A DNA stretch of 64,000 nt from Brachypodium distachyon (lineage: Eukaryota > Streptophyta > Magnoliopsida > Poales > Poaceae), in the NCBI RefSeq assembly GCF_000005505.3, contig NC_016135.3, positions 1,450,001 through 1,514,000 on the forward strand. The letters run 5' to 3'. Shown one piece after another: positions 33,701 to 45,429 of the stretch. Position numbers and translations under genes: made by a program. The notes under the pieces were generated by a model. That model saw nothing but the letters and a program-made list of their open reading frames with translations. It made no database searches and was not told the DNA's origin. The stretch's first letter is position 1; each line of letters begins with the position of its first letter.

Positions 33701-36153
33701 GTGGTGGATTGAGCTTTTGGCATCAACAATGTGCGTGGATGATCTGTGTAATTAAGTGATAAATGGTAGTCGGAATAGAGTTAGGCCCCTACAAGCTTGT
33801 GGGGCGGCTGCGCTCTGTTGGAGTATTTGGAAAGTTAGGGATTCTGCATATTTTGGTAAGCAACAAATTAAGGAACCTATTAACGTGGTATTCTCTATAT
33901 GTAATTGGCTTGGATACTGGGATGGCCGTCAAAAGGGCACTAATAAGGGGAGACCGAAGGTGGCAGCACAACGCCTTTCGCTCGTCGCTACTGAAGTCTT
34001 CAATGCAAGATTTGGCTGGAAACCTTTGACGAAAAGATTGGAAGACACTTCAGTTTAGATCCCAGTCAAAAACAGTTAAATTGTATTTCGATGTTTACCA
34101 GCGATCGAAGGTTCACTTCATGCATTTACTTTCTGTTGAGAACCTCTAGAATCAACTATGTGGTTTCATCAATGAAGCAGGGGGGCATACTCCTGTATTT
34201 CTAAAAAACATCAATGGTTGTGCACAAATGTAAGTTATATCCTCGAAAAGAAGGAACCACCCGAAAAATGGCCCCTCCTCTCTCAGCCCAGGCAGTGGCG
34301 ACCCCCACAAAAATGGCACCTATACAAGTTGTTTTGCAAAAAACAAAGAATAACCATAAACAGCAGACACACACATATGAGACAGATTTTTGCTTGCATA
34401 AGCTAGTAAAGTAAATAAAAAAGTGAGATAAATTGCAGGAATCATTAATTCTAGTTCTAGTGAGAAAAAAAGATTAGTATTTGAGAGTGAGTACCTTGTT
34501 GAAGAGTTGAGTGGCGTGGTCATCAGCCAAACCTTTGACGTTCAACACGAATTGATCTCGCCCTGAACAATGGTTGGCGACGCTTAACTCGTTTGTAACA
34601 AGTATGATACAGCTTGCTTTCCCAAATGACAATGCTTGTTTTATGTTGTCCCATTCTTGGGTGGACTGCAGGCCGTCGATGACAATAAGGCACCGAGTGT
34701 CGCCACTCAAAAGCCGACGGCAAAGATCAATTGGATTGGTGAGGTTTGCTAATTGAGCGGCTGCGACCTGTTTGGTTGTCGCAGGCACTGAGGACATGTG
34801 GAGGAGCAAGCTGCGGCAAAGCTCCCTGAGATTGAAGGGACTGGGCACGTTGACCCAGGCGTTGATGTAGCTCCTTGAATCCTTGGTGCGATCATTCAGA
34901 TATTTGCGGTAGACGCTTCTGACGAGAGCTGATTTCCCAACGCCAGCGATCCCCCACACGGAGATCACACAGGAAACCTCGTCAATTTGGTTGATAAGCT
35001 CGACCTTTTCTGTGTCGCGCCCAATAAGATCATCTGCGTCGCAGCCAACATCGCCGGCTCCAATAACCTCCTTGGAGAAGACATAGACGGAGTGGTCAGG
35101 CGTGAACTTTCTGAACTCTGATACTTTGTGCGGCTGCCCGACGCACAAGCTCGCGACATCGAAATGCTGCGTGGATACGATTACGTGGCTCCCGTTGCCC
35201 CTGTCTGGCAAGTAGATCCGGAGGGCATCCCATTCTGCAATGGTGGACAGGTCTTCCAGGACGACAAGGTACCTCTTAGTGTTGACATGATTCACAAACT
35301 CCCTGATAACTTGGCCTTCCGACGCCACCGTTCTCGGCAGGGAGTCTGCATCCAGAGCTTCACCTTGTCTGTTAGGAGGACCAGTACTAGTGTTTGTACA
35401 GAACTGGATGAGCAAGCTCCGGAGGATCTTGAGCGGATTGAAAGGGTGCGTCAACTTGGCCCAGCCACGACATTGGAAGTTGTTGCGGATTTCAGAGTCG
35501 TCGTACGCCTTCCTGATGATGGACGCCACCCCAAGATCGCCGCCCGTCCCCCACACTGAGATCACTCCAAGATCAGGATGGTCTTCCGTGTTGGGGATCA
35601 ATTCGGTCAGATCTATCACCAAGCTGCCCTTGTTCTTTGCCTCCTCCACTGGGATCGAGATGTCGAGCCTTCTCCGCTCCAGATCTAGCTGCACGGCAGC
35701 GGACTTGATATTGGCGCCGCTTCCAAAATCGGCGATGAGGTTGTAGCGCATGTTCCTCTGGCTCACATACTCCACCCTGTCCTTGAGCTCCTTGATCTCC
35801 GCCGCAGCGTCGTCTATGGGCAGCGTCACCGCCGGCAGGCAAGGCAGGATTAGTAAGCGGCGCCACCAGCTGGGCTTGGGATCCAGGTGGATGACGAGCT
35901 CGATGCAGTCCTCGGCGTCGTATGCCAAGTCCCGGAGCTGCCTTACCCACGTCTTGACGGCCTTGTTCTTGATGCGCTCCCCCGCATCGGCAACATTGAG
36001 GAACGACTGCATCATCTCGAACTCACCCGTGATGAACACCAGGTCGCTCTGCACCGTCAGCTTCAGCTTCGTCTCATCCTCAATCGCCGCCTTCACCTTG
36101 CTCAGCGTCCCCTCCACCACAGACTTGGACAAACCAATCACGATCTCCTCCAT
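30764..36153 (-). CDS. CC-NBARC-NBARC-LRR immune receptor (tandem-NBD NLR)
   Basis: Two exons: 36153-34495 and 32206-30764, phase 0, donor AAG|GTACTC, acceptor TATCAG|GAACTT; 1033 residues. Residues 1-150 are an Rx-type coiled coil with an EDVID-like AEDCI at 80-84. NB-ARC 1 is degenerate: its P-loop reads GTGGDLGVAS (202-211), without the ATP-binding Lys, though kinase-2 LVVLED (296-301) persists. NB-ARC 2 has an intact P-loop GIAGVGKSA (401-409), kinase-2 LIVIDG (489-494) and GGLPK (579-583). The MHD position reads VND (713-715). LRRs fill about 745-1033 (LRSLTVFGDCWEP; LKFLSLRGCKGISRLPESLG). As an NLR it should sense pathogen effectors, directly or through a partner, and trigger cell death. 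Head-to-head with it is a tandem-kinase gene. Both exons are fully open, so it looks functional. Confidence 0.92.
32770..34200 (+). pseudogene. LINE 3' fragment (reverse-transcriptase zinc-binding domain) in the NLR intron
   Basis: The plus strand, antisense to the NLR, encodes a decayed zf-RVT domain: DRCIWKLTKSGNFSVNSLSKF, then LWKLILPLKIKVFIG, and further on AALCWSIWKVRDSAYFG. Stops and frame changes are frequent. The end near 34170-34205 (GAAGCAGGGGGGCATACTCC, then TAAAAAA) resembles a LINE 3' terminus with a short A tail. The MULE-type MITE at 32861-33401 interrupts it, and the reading joins across the MITE (LNNE|PDRCIWK). Confidence 0.75.
32861..33401. mobile_element. MULE-type MITE with 9-bp target duplication
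   Basis: 541 bp with terminal inverted repeats of about 130 bp (left GAGTAAAATACACCAGTAGT; right complement GAGTAAAATACACCATTAGT). It is flanked by a perfect 9-bp duplication AATAATGAA (32852-32860 and 33402-33410), the Mutator signature. The interior is GC-richer and without a transposase. It lies inside the LINE fragment, inside the NLR intron. Confidence 0.92.
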
Positions 36154-36389
36154 TGTTTAGCTAATCGCTCACTCGATCTTGCTCGCTTCTGTCCTCTGTG
36201 TGTGTGGTCCAAGGCCGCGAGCAAAGAAGCGCTACCTACTATCGATGCTCTTGGCAGGCTGGCATTGTTCTCGATAATGCCTAGCATCTTGATTCTCGAG
36301 AGGGATATTTTTTTTCCATTTTTTATCAGTACGTATTAGCAGCTTGTCTAGATTAAGGAACCAAGAATCGTTAATTAATTTCATGAAAG
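36154..36389. other. Immediate upstream region of the NLR
   Basis: About 235 bp between the NLR start codon and the first inserted repeat. No convincing TATA box or W-box was seen on the minus strand. Confidence 0.35.
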
Positions 36390-36647
36390 GGTAAAGTTCA
36401 CATAGCCAAAAACTGTCTGCAAAACCAGACTTTTTGAGCCAAATTGTCTCAGCAGGCCCCAAAACCGCTTATGTTGGTGGTTTCGCTAGAATCCTGACAG
36501 GTGGGGCCCATATGTCGTCCGCCACGTCTGCCCTAACCCCAACTCGACCCGTTAGCCCGCCATTGCGCTTTTCCTTTCCCGCAGTCCAAGTCTCGAGTCT
36601 CCGCAACGGCCGCGTATGCGGAAGGCGAGCAGGAAGACTTGCGCTAG

Positions 36648-39600
36648 CACTACCACAAACCGATATATCTCTGTCGGTCAACATATATTCCTGTCAGGAA
36701 TTACATGGCACACAGGAGAACAAAATATTTTTCTGTCGGTCGACTTTAAACACACAGGAATATACATTTTCCTGTCGGTTTAGAAGCCCACACACGGGAA
36801 TAAACATATATTCCTGTCGGGCAAATGTGCATTGACGGGAATATAATTTCCTCCTGACGGTTTTCTCGTCGGGCTGACAGGGAAAACTTTTATTCCTGTC
36901 AAGAATTTTTTTTCTGGCCGACAGGAATATGTATTTCCCGTGGGTTGACGACCGACAGGAATAGGAATTGAATATCTTTTTGAAACTTTTGCCTTACCAA
37001 ATGAGCTCCAAATTAGGCAAGGTTGATCGAGAACTCATGTTACATCCTAACAAGCGTGGAATCAAAATATCAACATTAAATGTGCGATATAATCATACCT
37101 TACCTTGAATGGTTCAAGGTAAGGCCAACTTAGAGTTCATTTCTTTTATCCAATAACTCATGGCATATTTTTCATCGTTGGATATAATATGATTTGGCCC
37201 TATAGTGTAATATAAGAATCGCATAAAAGATTGTAAATGTACTTAATGTAATTTTTACTTGATACTAATTGGACAAAATAATGTGTTTTTGATTTTCTAT
37301 AACTATTTAATGGAGCTAATGTATAAAAGAAGTACCAAAAGTATTATTTCAAAAATTATGAATCAATGTACTAGCAAGAATTGGTTTGATTTAATCACAT
37401 ATATGAAATGATATTCTACATGGTCTTTATAAAAAAAGTGTAATATTTGGTTTCGTTTTTATTCCTGTCGGTTTTCTTATGTAACACACAGGAATATTCA
37501 TTTTCCTGTCGGTCGGTCGCGAGACCGACAGGAATATTCCTGCAGGTCACCGATTCCTCAAAGACTCACCCGATCCCATCTCTCTTCCCCGCATCCCTAC
37601 CCTAGCCCTCGCTCTCACTCTCCTACACCGCCAACCCGCATCCCTAGCCCGCGCCTCCCCTCTCCGCCCCCGCCACGCCCCCCTGCCTCCCCTCTCCTCC
37701 TCCGCCGCGCGCCCCCGCCTCCCTTCTCCCGCGCCCTCGCCTCCTCTCTCCTGCGCAGCCACGAGCCACCGCCTCCCATCTCCTCCGCCGGCCTGCCCGG
37801 CTCCCCTAGACGCCGCCGTCGACTCCCCCTCCCTGGATCCGCCATAGACCCGCCTCCCTCGCCCCTCCCCCTCCCGGATCTGCCTCCTCGACCCGCCGTG
37901 GCCGCTCCCTCGACCAGCCGCCGCTCCTCTTCCTCCGGCTAACCTCAGCAACAACCTAGCCGCCTACACATCCACAGAGGTTAGCACAATGTCCTCCTTT
38001 CCTCCCCATAGATCTATGCACAATGCATATTTTTAGGTTCTTGATGTTGCCATGACACCAATTTCTACAAGCTACAAGGCTTCCTTGAGAGGCAATAAAA
38101 GATATTCGGTAATTTCTTCCCAGAATAATAAAAATAATTGATTCAGCTTGAGGTGTGTAGGAGCAGAATGCGGTATGTAAACATACATCTTTGTCTGCCC
38201 CTTGGCTTTAGAATTTAATAATTACTCTTTATCATGGTTGATTGTCCTCAGATTGTTTGTATGCAGATAAAGATCGTATTTTGCATCTGAACACAACAGC
38301 CCATCAAGGTATATCTCTTCCTTCTTAATTCAGACATCCAATCCTGTCTTGTGCAGAACTTGGACATTCAATCCTGACCTGGTAGTTTAGTTTTGAAGCA
38401 TAGGCATGTAAATTGTAAGAAATGGTTTCAGATTCCTTTTTCATTTTAGCATCACAAGCAACTCAAGTTTACTATGTTAAATCCCATTGATGTTGAGTGG
38501 TCTGCTCTTTTCAAGCCATCAGTGATGGCATAAAGGAAAATGAAGAAAATATAGAGATGATAATGTATGCCATGTGACATTGCTGGATCCACATATATAC
38601 TAGTATACAAGTGAGTGTTGCCGATGATGCATTGGTTCTGCTAGGGCATATATAGATGGATTAGTTGTTAAAGCAAGTGATATTGAAAAAAAGTAAGTCT
38701 AGTGTACATTTTTTTTCTCCTATGTATTGTACATTCAGCGAAGTACTCTTACATTGTGTATTTTTTCAGGAGAAAGAGTGGCAAGTGCAACAGGAAGTGG
38801 TAAAGATGATGGGGACCAGAGGAGATAGATGCTGTCAAGAGGTCCATTGCAAGGCCTTATTAAATATGCTTTTATGAGATTATTAGGCAACCCTTATTAA
38901 ATACTGGAGATCTCCGGATTTCAAAGTAGGTCATCCTGCCTGCATATATTATCGTTGTTTCTTATTTGAGAAACTATACATAGCGGTAGATCACTATAAC
39001 GGGCAAAAGCAGAAAAGCTTTATTGCTGAAATAATTGATGGATGGAATGCTGTTCTAAAAGTTGAGTTCGAATGCATATTTGGATGTACTGAATTGATAG
39101 GAGATAAACTGAATCTCTGCATGCTTTGCTGAATGTCAACATTCCTTCCATGATGTGCTGAAAATATTGACGAACTGAATGTCTGCATTTCTTAGCTGCA
39201 TTTTTAGATGCATTTGTTGGCTAAAGGCATATGCATAATAGTTTGGCTAAGTCAGATGGATAAGATTAGTTGCTGCTCAGTTTTCATTTGCCATATACAC
39301 TAGTACAATACTTCACAACCTGCTCCATAAAAGAATATCAAACGTAGTAGTTGATGTGTGTACTTGTAGTAGTATTAATCTCTATGTGTACTTGGTACTG
39401 TTGGACTAATCCAGCTCCAGTGCTCTATTTGTCTCTATGTGTACTTGTATTTTCCCTGGATTAATCAACCGATTTATTGAAACAGTAGAAAGCAGTACAA
39501 GTTAAGTTATGTTTCTTATGCCAGTTTAAAAACCTACTAGTAGTTCTGGGATGTTCTTAAATAAAGTTTGGGTCAATGCAGTTTATTCCAGTCATCACAT

Positions 39601-40544
39601 CATATATTCTTGATCTTATGATAATTTCTATTTGTGCTTCTTGCAAGAATTTGCTGCACCACTAGGTTTTTTAATAAATCATGGTTGATTACTCTGATGT
39701 GATTTGCCTTGTGAAGTAATTGTTGATGTGAGTTGCCTTGTATACAGAACTGAGTTGTACAAATAATGTTATTCCAAAGCTATGGTTTATACAAATTTTT
39801 ATAGTGCCATTGTCCTTATTTTTATTCTGAATTCCTGATGGATGCAGGATGTTGGTTATAATTGCACGGAGCCAGGGCAATGCAAAGGGAAGGAACTAAG
39901 AGAGGAAAAGAAGATACTAGTTTATTTAACTAAGAAATTCATAGATTTGGAAGATTGGCATCATATTGCACATAAGCTTATGTATTGTGCTGCTATGATG
40001 ACAAGAGAAATATTAGCCATGTGTAGTCAAAAAGTTATTTTTAATTAATGTTAATATGTGCTGAATTCTGGACCCAAAAAACCTGTGGTGACCCTAATTA
40101 GAAAAGCTGAAAATACAGAAAAAATCAAACATTATATTCCTGTCAGCTTCTGTACATTTTCCTGTCGTGGTGATGCCATTATGCAATCCATTCCTGTCCG
40201 TTATTGCCAACTTCTCCTGTCGGGTTCCCCTCACAGGTAAAGTGATAGACCTGAGGACGATTTTTGACATGTATTTATCCTGTGCGTGTGACTCGACAGG
40301 AGTATACCGACACGAAAATACTTACAGCTGACGAGCCACGGCCTGACAACGGATTATATCCTTGTTGGCCGCACACAGGAGTAGCCGACAGGAATATAGC
40401 TCTTGTCGGCCAACACATAGGCATATTGGAATATCCCTCTCCAGCTATCCCTGTCGGCTGACACACAGGAGCAATATTCCTATTGGGAAAACGTATTTTC
40501 CTGTTGGTTCTCGGCCGACAGGGATATTCACGTCTGTGATAGTG
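36648..40544. mobile_element. Non-autonomous CACTA element, 3.9 kb
   Basis: The left end CACTACCACAAACCGATATA and the reverse complement of the right end (CACTATCACAGACGTGAATA) both lead into repeats of CCTGTCGG and CCGACAGGAATA (36670-36965, 37460-37540, 40135-40525). The flanking triplets are TAG and GAG, one base apart from a perfect target duplication. There is a GC-rich block at 37545-37960 and otherwise only short frames, with no transposase. Confidence 0.82.
37545..40050. other. Interior of the 3.9-kb CACTA element
   Basis: A C-rich leader-like block (37545-37960), then AT-rich sequence with splice-like short frames (for example 38770-38876 after TTTTTTCAG, and 39845-40047). They could be captured exons, but I recognise none. 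Confidence 0.35.
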
Positions 40545-41089
40545 GAGAGAGTAGGGGCTCACATGTTGGGGGTCGGGTCCATGTGTGTCATCTATGACTA
40601 ATTTTTTATAGGCATAGACGACACACATGCCGGGTACTGATAAAATCTTGACATGTGTGTCGTCTATGCCTAATTTATTAGGCATACCCGACCTATCAGG
40701 ATTTTTTTCCATTTTTTATCGGTACGTGACGACCGGCCCCATAAATGCCTAATTTTTTAATTTGTGGCTAACGGGTCGGGGTCAGGTCGGGACTTACGTG
40801 ACGACCAACATGTGAGCCTCACCTATCAGGATTTGAGCAAAACCATCGACATAACCGGTTTCGGGCTTGTTAAGACAACCTGACTCAAAAAGCGTGGTTT
40901 TACGGACAGTTTCTCGTTAATGTGACTCTGCGACACAATTGACTCAAAAGAAGTGGTTTTATGAAATTTACTCTTTATTAAAAATAAACTTATCTTCATT
41001 TTTTTAATGCAACAACAACCAATGAATTTGTTGGTGCAGCCCAAATCAATCATCAAAGTTGCAAACTGTACCTCTAGATCCTTGAAATT

Positions 41090-41374
41090 GTGAAATACGT
41101 CCACATAATGTTTCTGTACGGTATGATCACGGAGTCGGATAGCCAAGTCCAGTTTAAAACACCCCTTTTTCCTCTTACTCTTCTCTCCCAAACCCCACAT
41201 CCCGATCCTCCTCCCATTCCCTCCGCTCCTCCCTCCTCTTCTTCCACCCCCATGGACACCCCTTTCACTTTCTGCCACCGCACGACGCCCCTTGTACAAG
41301 TACAACGCCTTGCTGAGGTTGCTCCTCTCGACGCGCTGGTAAATGAGGTACATGAAACAACATCTGGCGCATAA
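41090..41374 (+). other. Possible leader and first exon, unknown
   Basis: A CT-rich leader (41155-41250) precedes ATG 41251, which reads MDTPFTFCHRTTPLVQVQ and meets a donor-like GTAAAT at 41339. This has the look of a gene start, but no downstream exon or family was recognised. Confidence 0.25.
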
Positions 41375-41394
41375 TTATCACATGGAGATCTGAT

Positions 41395-42050
41395 ATATTG
41401 TCATGATGCTTGTAGACCACAGCGTGCACACTAGTCATCAACTTAGCAATCTCTTTGTGCGTCCCCTTCTCTACTCTCCGGCCACTGACGTTGCCAAGGG
41501 ACTCGGGTAGGCCCGCACAGGTCTAACTCAGCCGAACAAACATGCGGCTGTTCAAGGCACCAAAAGGTGTCTGACCATGCTAGGGGGTCCTGCATCTTGG
41601 TGAAGTAGCTACCAATCCAACATCAAGATATCTTAGGGGCACGCTACTCATTTACTCAGGGAATCGATCCCTTTTAACTACCTAGGCACTTGTGACCCTT
41701 ATCTGGATCGGACTACATAAGTCGGATGATGGAAAAACCCCGAGAAGGAGGTTCACATTTTAGATCATCTTCGCATCATCCCTGTAGTCTAGAACAGTTT
41801 TAGAGGAGAAACACGTCTCATCCACCCACCACCGCACTCACAAATCTCGGTAGCATTGGGGATCCCTTCCGGATCGAGTTGCTTGAACACCTCAAGCCAA
41901 GATCAATACAAACAAGCCACAAACAGGACTAGGGTGTTACCTCGATTTGAGGGCCCAAACCTGTATAAATATGTGTCTCAGCCGTACCATCGGTGATCGT
42001 TGGTTGTGCGCTACACCGAAACAAATATTGCCGGTACAAAACACCGACAA
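41395..42050 (+). repeat. Gypsy LTR fragment
   Basis: The tail of this stretch (GGGTGTTACCTCGATTTGAG, GGGCCCAAACCTGTATAAA, ending ACACCGACA near 42050) has the pattern of the U5 side of grass Gypsy LTRs. The left edge is not defined and no internal region follows. Confidence 0.4.
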
Positions 42051-42492
42051 CAACAAATCGGAGTCCTCCCTATGTGCCACCACAACTCCATTCGGCAGTC
42101 GGTCGGGCTTTTACTCGCTTATCGTGTCAACTTCTCCCCGATGGTCGAACGGGATCCTCCCAGCGGGCAGTCGGTCAGCTGCTACTCACCCCCTCCCCCC
42201 GGTAGCATCCGGGCTCTTACTCGCTCGCCGCCATTGCTCCTTCCCTCACGGCTGAGCAGACTCCTCATGTGCATGCTCTATTTTTCGTCGATCTACCGTG
42301 GTGGCTTCGGATTCATAGGGTGACAGGTGGTCCAGGGACCACCCTGAAAGTTTTTTATACGTTATGTATGCCATGAAAAAAAGGATAAAACAAAAAAATA
42401 CATAAATTTATATGAACAATGTCACTTATGGACCACCCTGAGGCTTTGTACTAGATCCGCCATTGTGTGGAAGCCGGATGTTTCCGTCTTCT

Positions 42493-44646
42493 CACTAGTA
42501 CAAAACAGGCTATAGGCGACCCCATCAGTGGCGTGTCTTTAAAACCCGCCACAAATGAACCCCCATCAGTGCTGGGTTTTTTAGACCCAGCACTGATGGC
42601 TTCTTTGTGAAACCCGAAAAAGCCAAAAATCACCCATCAGTGGCCGTTCTTCCAAAAACCGCCACTCATAACCCCCTTTCAGTGGCCGTGCCATCACTGT
42701 CGTGTTTTACCTCCAAAACCCACCACTGATGGCCGTGCTATCAGTGGCGGTTTTTACCTAAAACCCACCACTAATGAGCCCCCTAGGATCGCTGAAATTT
42801 GAAAAATTCATAACTAATTCATAAAAAATCGAAAAAATATGATTCTTTTTGCGTAAGTTACATCTTGACATGAAAAACAATATTGCCAAAGATACTTACA
42901 ACGTTTTGGTATTGAAAATTGATTTTCCATTTTCTAAATGCAAAAAATGAAATATTTTGTGAAGGAAGTACAATTGTTAAGGTTCTAAATGGAATCTATA
43001 AAATTTTCACAAGAAGTACACCATATTTCATTGCTACTGTATAAATATTGTGAATTTTCTACCCTTATAGCTACTTTTTCTCATTTAAATGAATTTCTAG
43101 ATATTTCCCAAAAGTAATTCAATTTTGAACTACAAGTGTGTGATAATTCGTTCCAAAAAAATTCCAAAAGTCATTTTAAGGTACCAAAGTAAGAATTAAG
43201 TAATATTTACAGAAGGTGTTGATATATTCAACACCTTGCTATGGAAAGATGTGCCGGCAATTTTCACCCCATCTTGAGAAAAGTCAAAAAATATGAATAA
43301 AAAGTCAAAAAAGATATTTACAAATGTTTGGTTTAAAAGAATATTTTTTTCATTTTCCAAATGCAAAAAATCATATTTGGGCCCATCAGTGGCGGGTTTA
43401 GTTATAAAACATGACACTAATACTGTTTTGGGCAATTGGGCCCAACAACCTTTTCCTGCTTATATATGATACCCGAAACCCTAGTTATCTACTCATCTCC
43501 CCTCCTCCCCCTCTCGGCCGCCTCTCCCCTTCCTACTCTTGTCCACCTGAACTCCTTTCCCCTTCCTTCTTTTCTCCCATGCCCGACCTCTCCCCTTCCA
43601 TCTTTTCTCCCAAGCCCAACGAGTCAGCCTCCTCCCTACTCCCTCGCGGGCACCGCCCCTACTCTTACCTGCCACAAGCCGGCCTCCTTTCCCCCTCCTC
43701 TTCCCTGCTTCGCGTGTGCGCGGGGCTCCGCCCGGCCGTGCTACACTGCTGGTTGCCACCCTCCTGCCACCAGATCCGGCCATCCTTGGTCGGGATCCGG
43801 CGGTGGCTCTGCCTTCCCTTGCTGCTGGAGGAGGTCGAGGCAGGGCGCCGGTGGATCTGGTCTCCTCCCCTACTCCGACGACACTTGCCAGTCCTTGCCG
43901 CCGCCGGTCAGCTGCCATGGAGTTCTGGTTCTGCAGGTTGCCCCCCCCCCCTTGGTTCTCTCTCGTTCCCTCTATCGGTTTTCTCACTCTCTCTTTGTCT
44001 CTTGCATGTTGTCGGGGTCGTGGAGCCTTCGTTGCTCCTGCTGCCCTCGGCCGATCTGCTCCGGCAGCCGCCTGCAGTGGGTGTGGCTGCTATTGAAGTT
44101 GGACATGATGGAGCTCGATCGAGTTCATCCAAGCTAGGCCAGGCTGTCCCTCCCCCTCTCTCCTGATGTTACTTCAATTATCTTGATTCATATTTTTGTA
44201 GCTCAAGATGGACAAGTTGGCTGCTGTTGAAGTTGGAGCGGATGAGATCGAGGCTGCTGTTGAAGTTGGACAAGATGGAGCTTGAGTTTATGTTTTGTTT
44301 TTGATTTGAGATTCAACAAAGCTGGATGTTTGTAATTTTTGTACCAATTCGTGTGTATCGCTATAGTGATTCATCTGTTAAATTTGATCTGAGAATTGTA
44401 TATGGAATAAATAATTGCATGCACTGTGTATATAAATAATTTATAATTATATTTTTTTATTTCCTAAATATCCATCAGTGTCGGATGTGCACAGACCGCC
44501 ATTGTTGGCAAAAGATGTCAGCGGCGGGTGTGCCTTGACCGACACTGATAGCCACGCTATTAGTGGCGTGTCTTGCACCCGACACTGATAGGGACGCTAT
44601 CAGTTGCCTTTTTTGACCGACATTGATGGCCTTTTTTTAACTAGTG
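42493..44646. mobile_element. Non-autonomous CACTA element, 2.15 kb
   Basis: The left end CACTAGTACAAAACAGGC and the reverse complement of the right end (CACTAGTTAAAAAAAGGCC) are flanked by a perfect 3-bp duplication TCT (42490-42492 and 44647-44649). Sub-terminal units CCCATCAGTGGC / GCCACTGATGG lie at 42525-42785 and 44470-44635. The interior has a TATA-like CTTATATATGA (43459), a C/T-rich leader and a Leu/Pro/Ser-rich frame (43411-44166) that looks compositional. There is no transposase. Confidence 0.9.
44085..44290 (+). repeat. Three copies of a GAAGTTGGA..GATGGAGC unit in the CACTA interior
   Basis: GCTGCTATTGAAGTTGGACA (44086), GCTGCTGTTGAAGTTGGAGC (44220) and GCTGCTGTTGAAGTTGGACA (44252), each followed by GATGGAGC or GATGAGATCGA. 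The last two copies are in tandem. Confidence 0.7.
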
Positions 44647-44940
44647 TCTGCAGTTTCTCCAGCGGCATCTGGCTAGCGAGATGTCGCTAGCCGGTAGAGA
44701 GACTGATGACAAGGACATCTTTGAGGACTAGTAGTCATGCGCTATGATGAAAACACAAGATCTTTGGTCAGACAATGTCGACATGACTGCATTGAACCCT
44801 CACTGAAGGTGGTGGCTCGAAACTCGATTTCAGGATGAAATTCTGGAGTTTGACCTCCCTGTTTTTGTAAAAGAAAACAGTAACAAACTTTTGATGACTC
44901 GTAAAAAGGATAATATAAACGAGATCCCGCTTGCATGCTA

Positions 44941-45059
44941 TCCTTCCGTCCATTATTAAGTGACTTAAATTTATCTAAATATGGATGTATCTATACCCAA
45001 AAAACGTTTAGATACGTGTACACGTAATATTTCGTCACTTAAATATGGGACAGAGGGAG
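44941..45059. mobile_element. Stowaway MITE upstream of the tandem-kinase gene
   Basis: The left end TCCTTCCGTCCATTATTAAG and the reverse complement of the right end (CTCCCTCTGTCCCATATTTA) are flanked by TA dinucleotides (44939-44940, 45060-45061). Confidence 0.82.
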
Positions 45060-45282
45060 TACTTCAAAATTCACAATAATACATTTGATCAATGTTTTTT
45101 GATATTTTATTGTTGCTCCATAGCAACACAAATATATCCTACTGATAAACATGACTGACCCGGCGGCTGGCTGTCTCTTCGACCGCGCGTCTTACAAAAT
45201 GCAAGCCGCGTTAGGTGACACGGTCGGGGTTTTCTTAATTCGTTTAGCCACATGGTGACTGGGTCACTGGTGCAGCTTGCAA

Positions 45283-45429
45283 GCATATGCGCTCCATTCA
45301 TCCTGATCTGGATCTATTTATTTTCCTTTGGTCAATGCTTTTGCTTGCTTAGCATATGCGAGAGCCTCCATTCATCCAGATCTGGATCTATGTATTTCAC
45401 TTTGATTGGTCAACGCTTTAGCTTGCTTA
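45283..45429 (+). promoter_or_regulatory. Tandemly duplicated promoter segment with two W-boxes
   Basis: Copy 1 (45283-45351) and copy 2 (45352-45429) share GCATATGCG, CTCCATTCATCC, GATCTGGATCTAT and GCTTGCTTA. Each holds GGTCAA (45330-45335 and 45408-45413), the complement of TTGACC, a WRKY-binding W-box. They lie 280-370 bp before the chosen start codon of the tandem-kinase gene. The duplication is seen directly; WRKY control is inference. Confidence 0.6.

Larger units (their letters stand above)
36390..40975. mobile_element. Long-TIR (MULE-like) non-autonomous element split by a CACTA insertion
   Basis: The left arm (36390-36520) and the reverse complement of the right arm (40975-40810) match over about 110 bp, for example AAACTGTCTGCAAAACCA against AAACTGTCCGTAAAACCA and CGCTTATGTTGGTGG against CGGTTATGTCGATGG. 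The right arm is longer. Without the CACTA element at 36648-40544 the outer element would be about 0.7 kb. No clear target duplication was found, so the superfamily is inferred from arm length and style. Confidence 0.6.

Noticed and set aside
35128..36339. Several plus-strand frames over NLR exon 1
   Set aside because: GC-rich antisense shadows; the minus strand carries the continuous CC-NBARC-NBARC reading.
37547..37954. 135-codon Gly/Arg-rich minus-strand frame
   Set aside because: Low-complexity translation of the C-rich leader in the 3.9-kb CACTA element.
43411..44166. 251-codon Leu/Pro/Ser frame in the 2.15-kb CACTA element
   Set aside because: Open in several frames because of C/T-rich composition; no domain, and it crosses the presumed promoter and leader.
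42493..44646. Treating 42.5-44.6 kb as a host gene with TATA box and long frame
   Set aside because: CACTA termini, sub-terminal repeats and a perfect TCT duplication define it as a transposon; the TATA box belongs to the element.
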